64,000 bases of DNA from Ectobius pallidus (GCA_964059195.1 CAXKWD010000005.1:144671686-144735685), one strand, 5' to 3'. Positions 12,582 through 24,640 are shown, counted from the stretch's first letter. Program-made: numbers and translations. Notes: a model not told the origin generated them from the sequence alone.

Positions 12582-12604
12582 TGGGATAACTATAATATTA
12601 ATAG

Positions 12605-12835
12605 AGCGGATTCCTTGCGTCAACAATATTCCTTTTTTTGCAAAAACATCTGAAGGCGCACAAACACCCTGTCAAAAACTTTCAAAACTTTCTTAGAGTA
12701 AAAAATAAGAATTCCAATTTTTTGGAATTTTTCCAACGGTTGAAAGCTGTAAGTTTCTACCTCATTTGAAAGTTGATAAACATTAATATTAATGAGTGGA
12801 TGGTCTAGACTGCCGTAGATGTGAATGACGTCACG
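12605..12835 (+). repeat. Repeat family B, diverged copy
   Basis: The segment with TTCCAACGGTTGAAAGCTG, then a conserved spacing to TTGAAAGTTGATAAACATTA and GAGTGGATGG, parallels the family B copies at 13.06 and 33.94 kb (GGTTGGAAGCTATAAG, then GTGGGCAAACAATTA). It is clearly more diverged than those two. Confidence 0.4.
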
Positions 12836-13059
12836 GGTATCCAACCAGTTTTTCCATACTTATAGGGCAGCTAGAAACACTAAATATTGCACGTTCTTGG
12901 CAGTTGGATATGCATATATTATTGCCGAATTTTACGATTCTAGCTAAGTTCTTAAGTGTCCTTTGACCTTACATAACGTGAGGAAATTAAACGAATTACA
13001 CTTGAAATAAAATAATATATAACTTTATGTTAGGTAAAACCGATTGAGATAACACAAAA

Positions 13060-13530
13060 ATCAAAGGACCGATCTTGTAGATCTCTCAAAATCCGTTACT
13101 GCTGGTGCAGTCGGTTTTTTATACGACTTACTGTTTACCTCCAAAGACGGTGAACAAAGCTCTTAAAGTTGCTCCCGCCATTTTGAATAATTTTCGGGAG
13201 TAAATTAAAATCGTAACATTTGGGATATTTCCTTGGTTACAGGCTATAAGCTATAAGTATCCCGATTTCAAGTTTCTGACTCATTTGGAAATGGGCAAAC
13301 AATTAGGCCTATATCAGTGAATAAGTTAGCCACGTGGCGGTGTAGCATAGTGATTGATTTGCTATATACTCGTAAAATGCATATGACCATTAATTGGTTG
13401 GTACTCTGGTATCACTCAACTGATTTGGCACAAAATCAATAGTGTTCGTTCTATGCACGTTATCAGCGTGTATACTAAGTTTCATGTTAATCTGATAAAA
13501 TGTATTGGAGTTATTGCGAGTACAAACACA
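13060..13530 (+). repeat. Repeat family B joined to family A-like segment
   Basis: It shares with 33935-34370 the blocks GTAGATCTCTCAAAATCCGT, ACTGCTGGTGCA, ACTTACTGTTTA, GCCATTTTG, GCTATAAGTAT and GGGCAAACAATTA, in the same order. From about 13380 the sequence turns into a family A-like block (a diverged CAACTGATTTGGCACAAAATC). The same B-to-A junction occurs at about 34230, so the two blocks probably belong to one longer repeat. Confidence 0.65.
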
Positions 13531-13903
13531 CAGACTGACGGAAGGAGGGACAGAATTTGTTTCCGTCCATCATGTAATCTTAGAAAGTATCACTTTCTTA
13601 ACACTTTCTTAACACTTCATAACACGGTATTATTATAGAAGTGTGGTTAACCTAAAAAATACAAGTTCACAGCTGAACTGATGAAAAGTTGCAACAAGCC
13701 CGACTACCGACAATGCCGTGACGATAGATATATTAATAATACATAATAATTATTATAATAATTACATATAATATAATGTCCATGAAATTACCGTCTCGGC
13801 CACCTCGCTCGATAGTAGTCACTTTTATTAATTGATTTTCCAGTTTTTCTGATTATTCTTTTCCACAAAATGCTTAATGCACTCTCATTGCTCTGAGATA
13901 TAT

Positions 13904-14267
13904 CTCTCTCTAATCCTGTGCCCCCTTGTTGGGGCGTAGGGCCTCCAAGCGGAGATTTCTGTACCTATGTGAATTTTGTTACGTTTATTTTCCTAGAGAG
14001 GGCAGAGGGACAGGTGGTAAGCCCATCGCCCCTGAACCCATCTCCGGAAACTAAGGTATTACTTGGACGTGAGAAATTTTGTCCAGAGGCTCTAATTTAG
14101 GTTTGGAGTTCTTTTACGAGTCGTAAATTTACGACTTAAAGTCCCTCCCGGAGGACTCCGTGCCCAGGATTTTTACGTCCTGAAAAACCCATCGACTGCG
14201 GCCGGGTTTGATCCCGCGACCTTCGGATCTACAGGCGGGCACGCTACCTCTAGACCACCGCAGCCGA
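13904..14267 (-). mobile_element. tRNA-derived SINE, family S1, copy 2, with 13-bp TSD
   Basis: It is flanked by the perfect direct repeat CTCTGAGATATAT at 13891-13903 and 14268-14280. On the minus strand it starts with a tRNA-like head, TCGGCTGCGGTGGTCTAGAG, containing box A, followed by box B as GGGATCAAACCC, then a body of about 250 bp. The long perfect TSD marks retroposition, and the head-first orientation fits a 5' end on the right. Confidence 0.9.
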
Positions 14268-14280
14268 CTCTGAGATATAT

Positions 14281-15325
14281 AGCCTACTAATAATTCATGT
14301 TCGAACTGAGCTCTAATAATGTTCCATGTAGTATCTTCATACTATTAATCTTATAAACAAATTTCGTTATAAAAATATATTAATTTTAATGTCCTTATCG
14401 AGTTATTTTCTCCCAGTTGGTCCAAAAATCTCGAGACCGGAAGAAACGACTCCGCTTTAAACTTTACGGTACTCTGTGTCGTCGTATTTACAGAAAAGGA
14501 AATAACATTTTTTTAAAACTCGTTAGACTTTCTTATGAAAATAATCTTCTTTGCTCGTACTCTTGACACTTTAGTAGTAGAAAAAACTAGAAGTGTTTAT
14601 AAATGTTAATAGTAAAATACACTGTGTCCACAGCAGGTTTGGACTTCGATCCTCTTTAGGTTATAATGCTGTGTTTTTATAGTCTTAAGTTGAGATTTGT
14701 ATGCGATTGAACGGAGTAGTGTATAGTAATATATGAAGGCTTGATTAATTCCAAAATATAAAGGATAGAGTGGATTCCATCCTTTCTTCTTTCCTATTTT
14801 CTGGACATGTCTTGTTCATCTGCATCCAAGCCAGAAAATCTGAAAAATTAATCGGTAAAAGTGACTATGGCAACATCCATTCTTGTCGTATGGCATTCAA
14901 ATAGAGAAGAATTTAATTACATTTCTTAATGACTGATGTAGTCGTTTACTTGAAAGTCCGCTTGTAGGCACATAAGAAAGCGACTAAATACCTCTACATA
15001 TTACTTGCATGCACATTCGTCGTGATTTGTTATTATCAATAAGAATAAAAACCTTAAAAATAAAAACAGTTAAATCTGTATTAAAGACCACCGCTATTTA
15101 GCGACATTTCCCCTTATAGACCAGTTTTTCTAGGCATCGCTATTAAAGCCCATTACATGATTGTAATTCGTATCTCTTTTAAAAGATTATCCCTGTCCTA
15201 AGACCAACGTCTTAAGTGCTTTTAACTCCCTTTTTACACCCCATCTATAAAGTAATATTTTCATAGTAGATGTAAATTAAGGAGCTGAACGGAATTACTT
15301 TGTTAACATTGCAAGCCGTTTCCGG
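14281..15325. other. No gene recognised
   Basis: AT-rich sequence without a repeat boundary, tRNA-like box or long frame that I can support. Confidence 0.45.
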
Positions 15326-15327
15326 AA

Positions 15328-15505
15328 TTTTCTGCTCTAGCGCAGAGGATGCGTTAGCTCTCGTCAAGCATGGCCCGGGTTCGAGTCCTGGATGGGAAGA
15401 ATTTCCTGGGTGAGTTCTTTTCGGTTTTTCCTCACCTATGCATCGAATGTGGTTCAAATTTAGGCTCTCGTGGTCTCCGGTTATCATCTGGCTGTCATTA
15501 TTATC
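15328..15505 (+). mobile_element. tRNA-derived SINE, family S5-like
   Basis: The tRNA-like head has a box-A-like segment around GAGGATGCGTTAGCTC and a clear box B, GGGTTCGAGTCCTGG. A body with TTTCGGTTTTTCCTCACC and TCGTGGTCTCCGG follows. It resembles the weaker element at 29070-29210. No TSD was identified. Confidence 0.6.
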
Positions 15506-15753
15506 TACAAACCATCCGCGGCTTCTTCTAAATTTAAAGGTTACACACTGTCATCCATAAAAAGTTCTCTAAAATCAACTCATTACTTTTATAAAAGGCT
15601 AATTATAAGTAATAATGGAAATTTATTGGTCATTTTGTTAAATGTTGTGTCATTTTCATACTATTTTAGGGCATAAATGCATCTTTTATTTTGAGTTTTT
15701 TAGTTATTTTATGGTCATTAAATGCCTTACTCTTTTACTTACTTATTTTTTAG

Positions 15754-15881
15754 AAATAGTTGTTAAGTTGGGAGGAAGTAACTCAGATGACCACAGGACC
15801 GTTTTAGAAGTTTTTTCTAGCAGATGTCAAAGTCAACAAATTGAACTAAAAGTCATTGACCCTGTCACTCTTCAGGCTTGA
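15754..15881 (+). CDS. Putative terminal exon, unidentified protein
   Basis: A pyrimidine-rich tract ending TTATTTTTTAG (AG at 15752-15753) looks like a 3' splice site. The next 128 bases are open in the phase entering after two bases, to TGA at 15879-15881, giving a 41-residue peptide that includes KLGGSNSDDHRTVLEVFSSR and ELKVIDPVTLQA. Base composition rises in GC relative to its flanks, which is coding-like. No upstream exon or nearby AATAAA was recognised, so this could also be a transposon scrap. Confidence 0.3.
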
Positions 15882-16257
15882 ATGTGTACTACACTGTCCA
15901 GGTTTTCATCGTGGTGGTTGCCAATAACTTCTTCAGTTAGAGAGATGTTTACTTCAGAAAATCTATTTTCAAATCAAATTTTTCATTACTTCCTGAAGTT
16001 TCCGAAACTTCAACTCTCTCACATTTTCTGGACATAACATGCCTATACTGTATTTAGTAGCGTCAAAATCATTATTTGTACTTGTTTCACACACACACGC
16101 ACATAAAATTAACTGTATAAGTACCTCGTCGGCTTTAAACATCACTATTCGATGTTGCACGACAATGAATTCACTATATTTTGCAGAAGTGAATGGATAC
16201 TATTTATCCTGTGCAAAAAGGAAATCACTAGCCAGCATCCAATTATAGGTCATTGCT

Positions 16258-16560
16258 AAACTAAAATCCGTGGCGCTACATCCCTGAAGGGACAAGGCCT
16301 ACCACCCGACCGCTGCGTCATCTATCATAGGCAGATGGCAGGATTAAGGGACATGCCCACACCCACGGCCGTCAATGGTGGTTTCCATGACCGGAGCCGC
16401 TACTTCTCTATCAAGTAACTCCTCAATTTGAATCACGAGACTGAGTGCACCCCGTTCCAGACCTAATTACCTCAGAAAAATTCGAGGAGGTACGGGGGAT
16501 CGAACCCGGGCCGACTGATCCGTAGTCAGCGACGCTAACCACAAGACCACGCCGGTGGTC
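16258..16560 (-). mobile_element. tRNA-derived SINE, family S2, copy 1
   Basis: The minus strand reads a tRNA-like head with GTGGTTAGCGTCGCTGAC (box A region) and GGGTTCGATCCCC (box B), then a body ending in GTAGCGCCACGGATTTTAGT. It is the same family as the copy at 16741-17066, about 480 bp away in the same orientation. It lacks the CATGCCGACACC insertion-like segment of copy 2. No clear TSD. Confidence 0.85.
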
Positions 16561-16740
16561 CATATAAACTATTATTACCACCTATTATTTAATAATAACA
16601 TCTGAAATATTTTCAGAAATAGGTAAAAACTTAAGAGGCAACTACAGTAGCTTATTGTATAAGTGTATCTATATCCTAAACTTCCAGAGTGGATCTTAGC
16701 TAAAAGTTTATAATATTCACCAACACTCCCTTACGGAAAA

Positions 16741-17066
16741 TTAAAAACCAAACTAAACTCCGTGGCGCTACATCCCTGAAGGGACTTGGCCTACCACCCG
16801 ACCGCTGCATCATCTCCCGTAGGCAGATGGCAGGATTGGGGGGGCATGTGGTCAGCATGCCGACACCCACGGCCGTTAATGGTGGTTTTCTGGACCGGAG
16901 CCGCTACTTCTCTATCAAGTAGCTCCTCAGTTTGGAATCACGAGGCTGAGTGCACCCCTACCAGACCTCCCTACCTCAGAAAGATCCGAGGAAGTACCGG
17001 GAATCGAACCCGGGCCGACGGATCTGTAGTTAGTGACGCTAACCACAAGACCACGCCGGGGGACAT
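16741..17066 (-). mobile_element. tRNA-derived SINE, family S2, copy 2, with 12-bp TSD
   Basis: It is flanked by the perfect direct repeat CCTTACGGAAAA at 16729-16740 and 17067-17078. The minus strand carries a head with box A and box B (GGGTTCGATTCCCGG), then the body and a T-rich 3' end. The perfect TSD fixes both ends and gives a 326-bp element. A plus-strand open frame through it is incidental. Confidence 0.92.
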
Positions 17067-17078
17067 CCTTACGGAAAA

Positions 17079-17562
17079 CTACTTTATCATAGTTTCATTT
17101 TCCTATGGTACAAATAGCAGATTTTGTATCTAATCTAAAGTTAAACCCTTTTCGCATGCAAATTTTTGCACATTTATCAGCCACACTAACCTGCAAAAGA
17201 CATACAAGCATCACCCGTTAAAACTTGAAAAAGTGTTGAGAGAATCTGTAAAGCTGTGAAGTAGGGCACACATGTTGATTAGGGAATCAAGGCCGAGCTT
17301 CCGGATTCTTTAGGCCTCTCCAGGGTTGAATCACCTCAGCGCTCCAGCAAGCCCAACCCTTCCCCTCCCGTTACTCCCGAATTCCCGAGTCTCTATACAA
17401 CTGGCTTCAAGCCAATAACAGGGGCTTCCTCCAATAACAGTGCTGTTCCACTGCAGGAGTTGTTTGTTTTCGTAAGCACACGAATTTTAAAATCAGTATA
17501 TGCTGGATATCGACACTTCCTGGATGAAATTAAGATAATGACCCAGAAAGTTTGTACAATAT
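17079..17562. other. No gene recognised
   Basis: No gene or element boundary was recognised between the S2 SINE and the fold-back SINE. Confidence 0.4.
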
Positions 17563-17572
17563 TAATATGTAG

Positions 17573-18059
17573 TAATAATATTATAGGAGAAAAATTCCTC
17601 TGACACTGGGACTTGAACCCAGTACCTTTGGCTATCCGTGCCAATGCTCTTACCAACTGAGCTACGCCAGAGTTCACTTCATAGCGCCAGATAGAACCTC
17701 TCTCCTATGACTGACTGCCCTTAATGGTCTACCACACTGACAGACAAGTTATGTCATATGCAGTACTGTGAGACATACTAATTAATGATTTAGTGACCGG
17801 GCTTCCACTGTTATTTTACAGTAACATTCAAGATAGATATATGCATATGTATTCATGTACCAAAGATTATTGCCTCTGTTGGACATCACATGATAATAAT
17901 TCTGGCGTAGCTCAGTTGGTAAGAGCATTGGCACGGATAGCCAAAGGTTCTGGGTTCAAGTACCAGTGTCAGAGGAATTTTTCTCCTATAATATTATCAT
18001 GTAATGTCCAACAGAGGCAATAATCTTTGGTATATGATTGCACATGCATATATCTATAA
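17573..18059. mobile_element. Fold-back (inverted dimer) tRNA-derived SINE, family S3, locus 1
   Basis: Two tRNA-like heads face opposite ways: minus strand at about 17590-17680 and plus strand at about 17900-17990. Each has GCGTAGCTCAGTTGGTAAGA (box A) and a GGGTTCAAGT-type box B. The plus head is bracketed by near-perfect inverted arms of about 41 bp (17858-17898 and 17992-18032) derived from the SINE tail. The locus is bounded by a 10-bp direct repeat, TAATATGTAG (17563-17572 and 18060-18069), so it appears to have inserted as one unit. Locus 2 at 43859-44361 has the same architecture. Confidence 0.85.
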
Positions 18060-18069
18060 TAATATGTAG

Positions 18070-20370
18070 GCCTATAAATATGGTCACCTGCTATCCTAGA
18101 TTTAAGCACACTTTCCTAGTATACCGAGGATGATTTTCGGGACATTTAGATATCTCGGCTTTGATGAATTTTACTTTTTTCTAAAAATGAGTAATATACG
18201 AGTCGCGCAGTGCCTTGTTTTATTCCATTAGATAGGGACACTATGTGAAGTGTATACCAAGGATAGTCGATTGGAGGTTTAGAGATTATTGTGATAATGT
18301 GTTACTACCATGGATTCAGTTGACATCTGACCGAAATTAATATTGTTTCTGTCAGCTCATGGTATTGTAGTTTTAGTTTTAGTTGTAAGCTACTGGATAC
18401 CAGTAGTAGTAGTAGAGTTATTTTGAGTTGTATTTAGCTGTAGAATTAAATGATTATTAATAACTAGTATTGTAAATTGAAATAACTGTGCATAGAAGAG
18501 AACATAATTGTTAAATTATTATTCTGCAATTGATGCATGAACAAAGAAAATAAACTTAAAATCATAGCAGATTACGTTCTGGTTTAAGAACCCAAATATC
18601 AGGACATAATATGCAACTTTCTTTACTTTTATTTTATTTTATTTTATTTTATTTTATTTCATTTCATTTCATTTCATTTTATTTCATTTCATTTTATTCA
18701 TTACTGCCTACTAACTTGCTAATTTTGCAATTTGTTTTCAATTTACAGTGAACACTATTAAAAGAAAATGTGTAACTTGTACAGTGATACCCTGAAGACA
18801 GATTTTTATTTTATAAGAGGAACTAAGGAAAGAAAAATCAGAAGCTCCTAAATCAAATTAATACTTTAGAGAAGAATAAAAAAAAATCTTTCTTTGAGTA
18901 AGTAATATCCACATTTGATCTCAAAGTGATTTATTATGTTTTTAATTGTATCAATTTGAATGCTCTATTCTTAAATAAATGCTGAAATAAAGAAGACAAT
19001 AAAAAAGAAGTTCGAATTTTGTATTGTTCGGTAAGGTGTCTCGGTTTTCCTGTTTTACAATATGATCACTCTGGCTCTAATTGGATATTAAAAACTCCAG
19101 AAACTGTAATTATTATGACATGAACAGCTAATTAGCAAACATTTCTTGGAAAATATAATTCCACGTCGTGCTAACTTGATTTCAGATTTCTCATTTGTAA
19201 GTTTTCTCTCCAATCAGGAAGAATATAAAGAGAACAAGTATAATGTCTGTGTTAGTTCACTGGCTCCACCACAGTGTGCCATTGGCTTCGATTGTTGCTT
19301 CCAAGTCATGTACACGTCCTGTATGTGTCACATTGGTTTTATTTATTGTTTTTCGTGAAAATTTGTTATTTTCAAATGCATTTTGCCTATTTTCATAGGA
19401 AAAACTTTAATTGTGCCATTATAAGAAATCTAATTCAAGTGAAAATATTCCCGCTATGTTGTTATTTAAAACGCAAATATTTGGGAATTTCTTCAATAAT
19501 TATAAATTCAATTTTCAAAATATAGTTTACTCCGAACACAGTGTGAAGTTACGCCCCTCAAACGAAAATTTCTTTCCCAAAACGAGCAAAAGATCCAGGT
19601 CTAATTATGATTTACATTGGCAAGGAATATGATAATTGTCTTGTATTCTGTTAAAAATTTTCTGACCTCAATGGCATGCATCATATAAAATAAAATATAA
19701 CAATGTTATTTACCACTAGTTCCGAAAGTTATTAATGTAAACATTCATACACAAAAATAATCAGTATTATTTAGCCTTCAAACAATAAGGCGACATTGGG
19801 CCTGAAACTACAAAAATATTGTCATTTGTATTAAAAATATTTTTCTCATTAATATATTTTTAAATATTTAATTCCCTCCCAAGATAAACATAGCATAATA
19901 GGCTTGCCTTGTAGGATACATTGATAAGGATTTGGTCTATGAGAATTAGCCTATATTCGATGACAGATTTTTCTTTAAGTGTTTTATATTTTTTCTAGAG
20001 AGCGTTGCCCATTTTGGAAATTATTATCAGTATTTCCATGATGGTAGTGCATTTTACTTGTGTTCTGCAGTATTTTATTCTGCGGTATAAAACTGTACTC
20101 TTAGCACTTGAATAATGCCAGACTAGATCACTCGATATGAAGACACGTAGAGAATTTAAAGCGTCAAAATAAAAATCCACTCAAGTGAAGCCAGGAAACC
20201 CCCGGCACCAGATGAAAAAATAACATAAATAACTTAATAAAAAATTATTTTATGTTCTCGATTCTCATCTCGGTATTTTTTTGCCTTTGTTGAAGCTATA
20301 TTTTTGGGAACGTTCTGTATTCTAGCGTAATAAAGGATATATGTGACCGTGTCAGGGAAACCCAACCGTA
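18070..20370. other. AT-rich region with a pentanucleotide microsatellite
   Basis: About 18623-18698 is a TTTTA tract grading into TTTCA units. A short TAG run lies at 18402-18415. No gene was recognised; the short frames here are scattered and not coding-like. Confidence 0.5.
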
Positions 20371-20378
20371 AGTCATTA

Positions 20379-21017
20379 CTAGACCTGAGATTTTAGGCTC
20401 TAAAAAAATAGTTTTAGGCACCTAAAATAGGCTTTTAAAATAAGTAAATAGGCTTTTAAAAGAGAAAATAGGCACTTAAAATATGCTGTAAAAATATGTA
20501 AATAGACAGAAAATAGACTTTAAAATACTACAGTATGCCCTTAAACTGTAACGTGACCTTTTTTGTAATGTAAGAAACGTGGTATATCTATTCTTAACAG
20601 AAATAATTGCAAAATTAAGACAATTAAAAATACATTTATCAAAAACAGTTTTGGATTATATGAAAAATTGACACAGTATGTCCCTTCTTACTATATACCC
20701 CGTCAGTCAGCATTCCTTGGCGACAATTGTTTGGGAAAATCAAGTTTCTGTGAGGAACCCACTCTTTGCTGTTCTGCTCTTCATTCATTAAATGACTGTA
20801 AAAGTTGCAAAAGTTGAATCTTATTTTAAAAATACAATATAGGCATTTTAGGCACTAAAATAGTAAAAATAGGCTCCAAAGATCCAAATAGACATTTTAG
20901 GGCACTAAAAAACTATATAAATGTAAGTGATTTATCATGAAATGTCAACATATTTAAAATTTTCATTTTATTTCATAAGGAACAAAACAGGCATTTGCCT
21001 TAAAATCCCAGGTCTAG
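20379..21017. mobile_element. hAT-like non-autonomous element H1, copy 1
   Basis: The ends are inverted: CTAGACCTGAGATTTTAGG on the left, and the reverse complement of the right end reads CTAGACCTGGGATTTTAAGG. A direct repeat TCATTA brackets it (20373-20378 and 21018-21023). If two terminal bases are shared with the target, it becomes the 8-bp AGTCATTA. The interior has many AAATAGGC-type repeats near both ends and no transposase frame. A related element with the same terminal core is at 51991-52815. Confidence 0.75.
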
Positions 21018-21023
21018 TCATTA

Positions 21024-22285
21024 GGCCTACACAATTTTTCGCGTAGCAATATAAAACAGCTGTAAGGTTGTAAGATGCCTATTTTTAGATTTTGATACCA
21101 TCTACATAGTATTTATTTCATTTTTTGAAGCATTTTCTAATCACTACAGTCATGAAGACAGCTTTACTAATAGTAGTATTTTCAATTTGAAAACCCATCG
21201 TAATTCAAAATGGAAAATTTAAAATTCTTCCTAAAGTTTTCTTTGTTACTTTCCTTAACAGAAACATTAAATACGGTCAACAGAAACACATTCTTATGTT
21301 GTAGCAGTCCATTACAATATTATAACTTTATTTATTATGTTGCTCCTGCAGAAAGTTGGTTACACTACGTGCAGTGCTCGCTTGGTGGAGAAGTTGCCGC
21401 ACGATCGCGGCGTATTGGTATCGCTGGTATACTGTCATTGAAACTCGGATTAAATATCCGCTAGATATAGTGAAACAAGGTACCGATACGATAAGCACTA
21501 TGTAAGTCTATACTACTAAGTAGTAATAAAGTACTATACAGTATAGTCCAATCTTGGGTTCAGATATATGCATTGTCGTCAACAATGGAAATGAAAATAA
21601 AGCAGCAAATCAGCTGGAGGAATTCCATTAAAGAAGGGTAATTTGAAGAAATGATCCACACTGAAGTTAGCAGTGATGGAGTAATCATTCATCATACATG
21701 CATCAATAAGGTTCCTCCTACTACCAAACTAAATTTTTTTTTTTTTAATGTATTTTTGTCCTTTTTGGTAGGATGTGAAGTCTAGCAGTTAGAATACTCG
21801 TTTGTACTAATTGTAGGGAAGATGAGTCCTTGCCAATATATCGGGTCCTTTTTTTCTTTACCAGACATATGACTAACCGTCTCAAGTAGGGATTTCTCGA
21901 GCCCTGCTTCTCGCACCGGCCCTGATTTATAAATGGACAGACCCGGTATTTGCCCAGGGCGGCAAACCTAGTAAGGGCGGACAATTCTTTGTGGGAGTTA
22001 GTGTTTTTACACATTTAAAAATGCCAGTAACATCCACATGTTTATCTATTCACTTTAAAACAAGACGAATTGTTTTCAAAAAATTGTTTTCACTAGAGCT
22101 TATGATTCAGGCAATACTTAGAATTGACTAAACTCTTTTTAACAGTTAATTAGATAGCAACAAGTAATTGGATTATAGTTAAAGCGACGTCATTATCCTG
22201 TTATTTGGTTAACTGTTCTCTTGTTCTAGATAGGCCTATGTATCCATTAAATATATTGTTTATCTTGAACATTACATGAACATAT
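21024..22285. other. No gene recognised
   Basis: Short frames only. A segment around 21940-21970 (CCCAGGGCGGCAAACC) hints at a transposon end, but no partner was found. Confidence 0.4.
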
Positions 22286-22287
22286 TT

Positions 22288-22328
22288 TTTTAGAAAAATC
22301 CCTCTGACCCTGGGAATCGAACTATAAT
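22288..22328 (-). mobile_element. SINE S3 fragment (box B region)
   Basis: The reverse complement reads GTTCGATTCCCAGGGTCAGA and then an AGGGATTTTTCT-type segment, matching the box B to tail junction of the S3 SINEs at 17.6 and 43.9 kb. Box A and the tail are absent. Confidence 0.55.
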
Positions 22329-22350
22329 TAACTACATGAACCTGTGAACC

Positions 22351-22351
<1 letters not shown>

Positions 22352-22399
<48 letters not shown>

Positions 22400-22400
22400 G
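22352..22400. repeat. ATT microsatellite
   Basis: An uninterrupted run of about 16 ATT units shortly after the SINE fragment. Confidence 0.95.
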
Positions 22401-23188
22401 TTTTATAGTGACTGATTTAAGTATGTTGGTCTGTTTCAGGTCAGTCCTCAGCGTTGTACATGCAGAACTTCCTAGCTATTTCCACAGACAAGAAATGGGG
22501 TACGTTACATCCATTTTGATTACTGGATATTGGTATAGAGGGATATATACTAACTATTTGTTAAAGGCGTGACATTGAGGGAGAGTATGATCGTGTCACA
22601 CTCTCTGTGGCATAGGGCCTGTACCACTACCTCTGGATACGTAACTTCCAGATAGCATAACTGGAAGATATCTTTATGAAATTGTAAAATTGTCATAAAA
22701 TAGTAGACCGGTGAGCAGCGATGTGCGTTTCTTTTCATTCGAGCGGCCTCCACTGGGTGTACAACATACAATGAAATTACATCAGTTCATATCTTTTTTA
22801 ATACTTTAATTTATGCAATTCTATACCATTCAAATGGGGGCCTATAACGCCATTATTCTGAATTAGTTGTCCATATAAATGACCTAGATAGATGGGAACA
22901 TGCAAAGATACCTTGAGCATATTACTGAACAATGCAGTCAAATCAAAAGAAATGTAATTTTTTACTTAAATGGAAATGGCTCCTCTCCTTGAATGAATGA
23001 AACTTGTTATTTTTATATCAGAGACCCACTTTGGGATGTATAATAATTGCATGCCTTGATAGCTGCAGGTGGTCATATGAGCTACAGCACGTGCCACGAC
23101 GGGTCAGACAGTCGCGACCAAGCCGTAGATTATACTGAGGTCTACGAGGAATTCAGTACACATTTCTATAAAAATAAAATATGTTATG
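22401..23188. other. No gene recognised
   Basis: No gene or repeat boundary was identified between the ATT microsatellite and the hAT-like element. Confidence 0.4.
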
Positions 23189-23196
23189 GTTATAAT

Positions 23197-23662
23197 TAGG
23201 GGGCGGATTTCTATGACCTAAAAAATAGGGTATATGCATGCATTTATGACCTAGAAAACATTAAAATATGACCAATAAAATTTAAAATATGACTTTACCC
23301 CTTACACATTGTGTATATTTTTTTAAGTTTCATTACAATACATTTTATTAAAATATAGTGTTGATTATTTAAAATATCTGTAAATTCTCAAAAAGTATCA
23401 TTATAATGCAAAATTTACAAAATATGATGTGAAACTTCAAAATTTTTTTAATATACACACAAATATGCTAAAAATGACCTAAATATGCATGTTCATACTA
23501 AATATGCTATAATAGTTGAAAATTTCCTAAATATGCAGTCACATGCACAATAAAAGCCGTTCCATTTTCACCAGGATGCTTGGAATCGGGTTTAAATTAC
23601 TCGTAAACCTGAAATAATGAAAAAGGGGGAAAATATGACATGTTATAGAAATCCGCCCCTTA
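23197..23662. mobile_element. hAT-like non-autonomous element H2, copy 1, with 8-bp TSD
   Basis: It is flanked by GTTATAAT at 23189-23196 and 23663-23670. Terminal inverted repeats are TAGGGGGCGGATTTCTAT (left) and TAAGGGGCGGATTTCTAT (right, reverse complement). The 8-bp TSD and short inverted ends fit the hAT superfamily. The interior contains repeated TATGACC and AAATATGC motifs and no transposase. The copy at 39430-39888 is closely similar along its whole length, so the family was active fairly recently. Confidence 0.88.
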
Positions 23663-23712
23663 GTTATAATATTCCACGAGAATTATAAGGTATTCATAAT
23701 TAATACTGACTA

Positions 23713-24640
23713 TTGAGTCCTTTATTAAGTGCCAGTATGGTACTTTATGAAATTGTGTGGGGGACGAAAAAATGTCTGTCCGTCTGTCTGTCTGTCCGTC
23801 CGTCTGTCCGTGCGTCTGTACGCACCATAACTCAAGTACGCTTTTTTCGGATTTTCATGAAACTTGGTATAAACATTCATAATGTCGATGGGAAGAACCC
23901 TATTGATATTGAACCAAATCGGTTCACCGGTACCGGAGTAATGCCCAATTTAGTGCCTATTTTAATAGATTATGGCGCCTTTCCCATGGAAAGGCGCCAT
24001 CACTCAAATACGCTGTAACGGATTTCCTTGAAACTTGGTATACCCATTTATGACGTCCAAGAGAAGTGCCCTATTGAATTTGAACCTAATCTGTTGACCG
24101 GTACCGGAGTAAAACCCAATTTAGTGTATATTTTAAAGATGCGGTAACTCAAATACGCTTTACCGGATTTTTATGAAACTTGGTATACACATTTACAATG
24201 TCCGTGGGAAGACGTCTATTCATAATGGATAAAATCGGTTGATCTGTTTCGGAGTAATACTCAATTTAGTGCCTATTTTATGGCAATATACGTATTCGAA
24301 AGAATTTAAAAAAAAAAAATGAAAATCAGTTATCTTGACAACATAGCCTATTGTTTTACTGTGATCTTATAAGGCCTTGGAAATTAAAATACAGGTAGCT
24401 ATGACAAAAAACACTATTGTTTTACATGCGCTTATCCAACTAGACCGTTAAAATGACCCAGGTGGCCGAGATGGTAGACCTTTCTTCTTCCGTAAGCCCT
24501 GCTTAATGAATAAATCTGGAGCTTAAGTTGGAAATCAATTTAAAAAAAAAAAATTCTGCATATCATAATTGCAGTCATAACTGATTAAACAAAAACATAC
24601 TGGCACTATTTTACATCAGTTTACCTGATTTTATTTTATA
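23713..24640 (+). repeat. Repeat family A, longest copy
   Basis: It begins with GCCAGTATGGTACTTTATG and a GTCTGTCTGTCC run. Three imperfect internal units of about 140-170 bp follow, each with ACTCAAATACGC, CGGATTTTTATGAAACTTGG and ACCGGTACCGGAGTAA. It continues through CCGTAAGCCCTGCTTAATGA and ends near ATCAGTTTACCTGATTTTA. The same tail is present at 41.5/41.9 kb and 53.9 kb. A tRNA-like box A (GGTGGCCGAGATGGTAGAC) at about 24460 precedes the tail. Open frames exist but codon conservation is not evident. Confidence 0.8.

Noticed and set aside
16786..17133. 115-codon plus-strand frame
   Set aside because: It lies almost wholly inside a minus-strand SINE with a defined TSD; the frame is incidental.
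17590..18000. tRNA-like cloverleaf candidates at 17.6, 17.9, 43.9, 44.2 and 54.8 kb as real tRNA genes
   Set aside because: Box A and box B are good, but the heads are fused to a shared SINE leader and tail, repeat many times, and lack clean acceptor stems.
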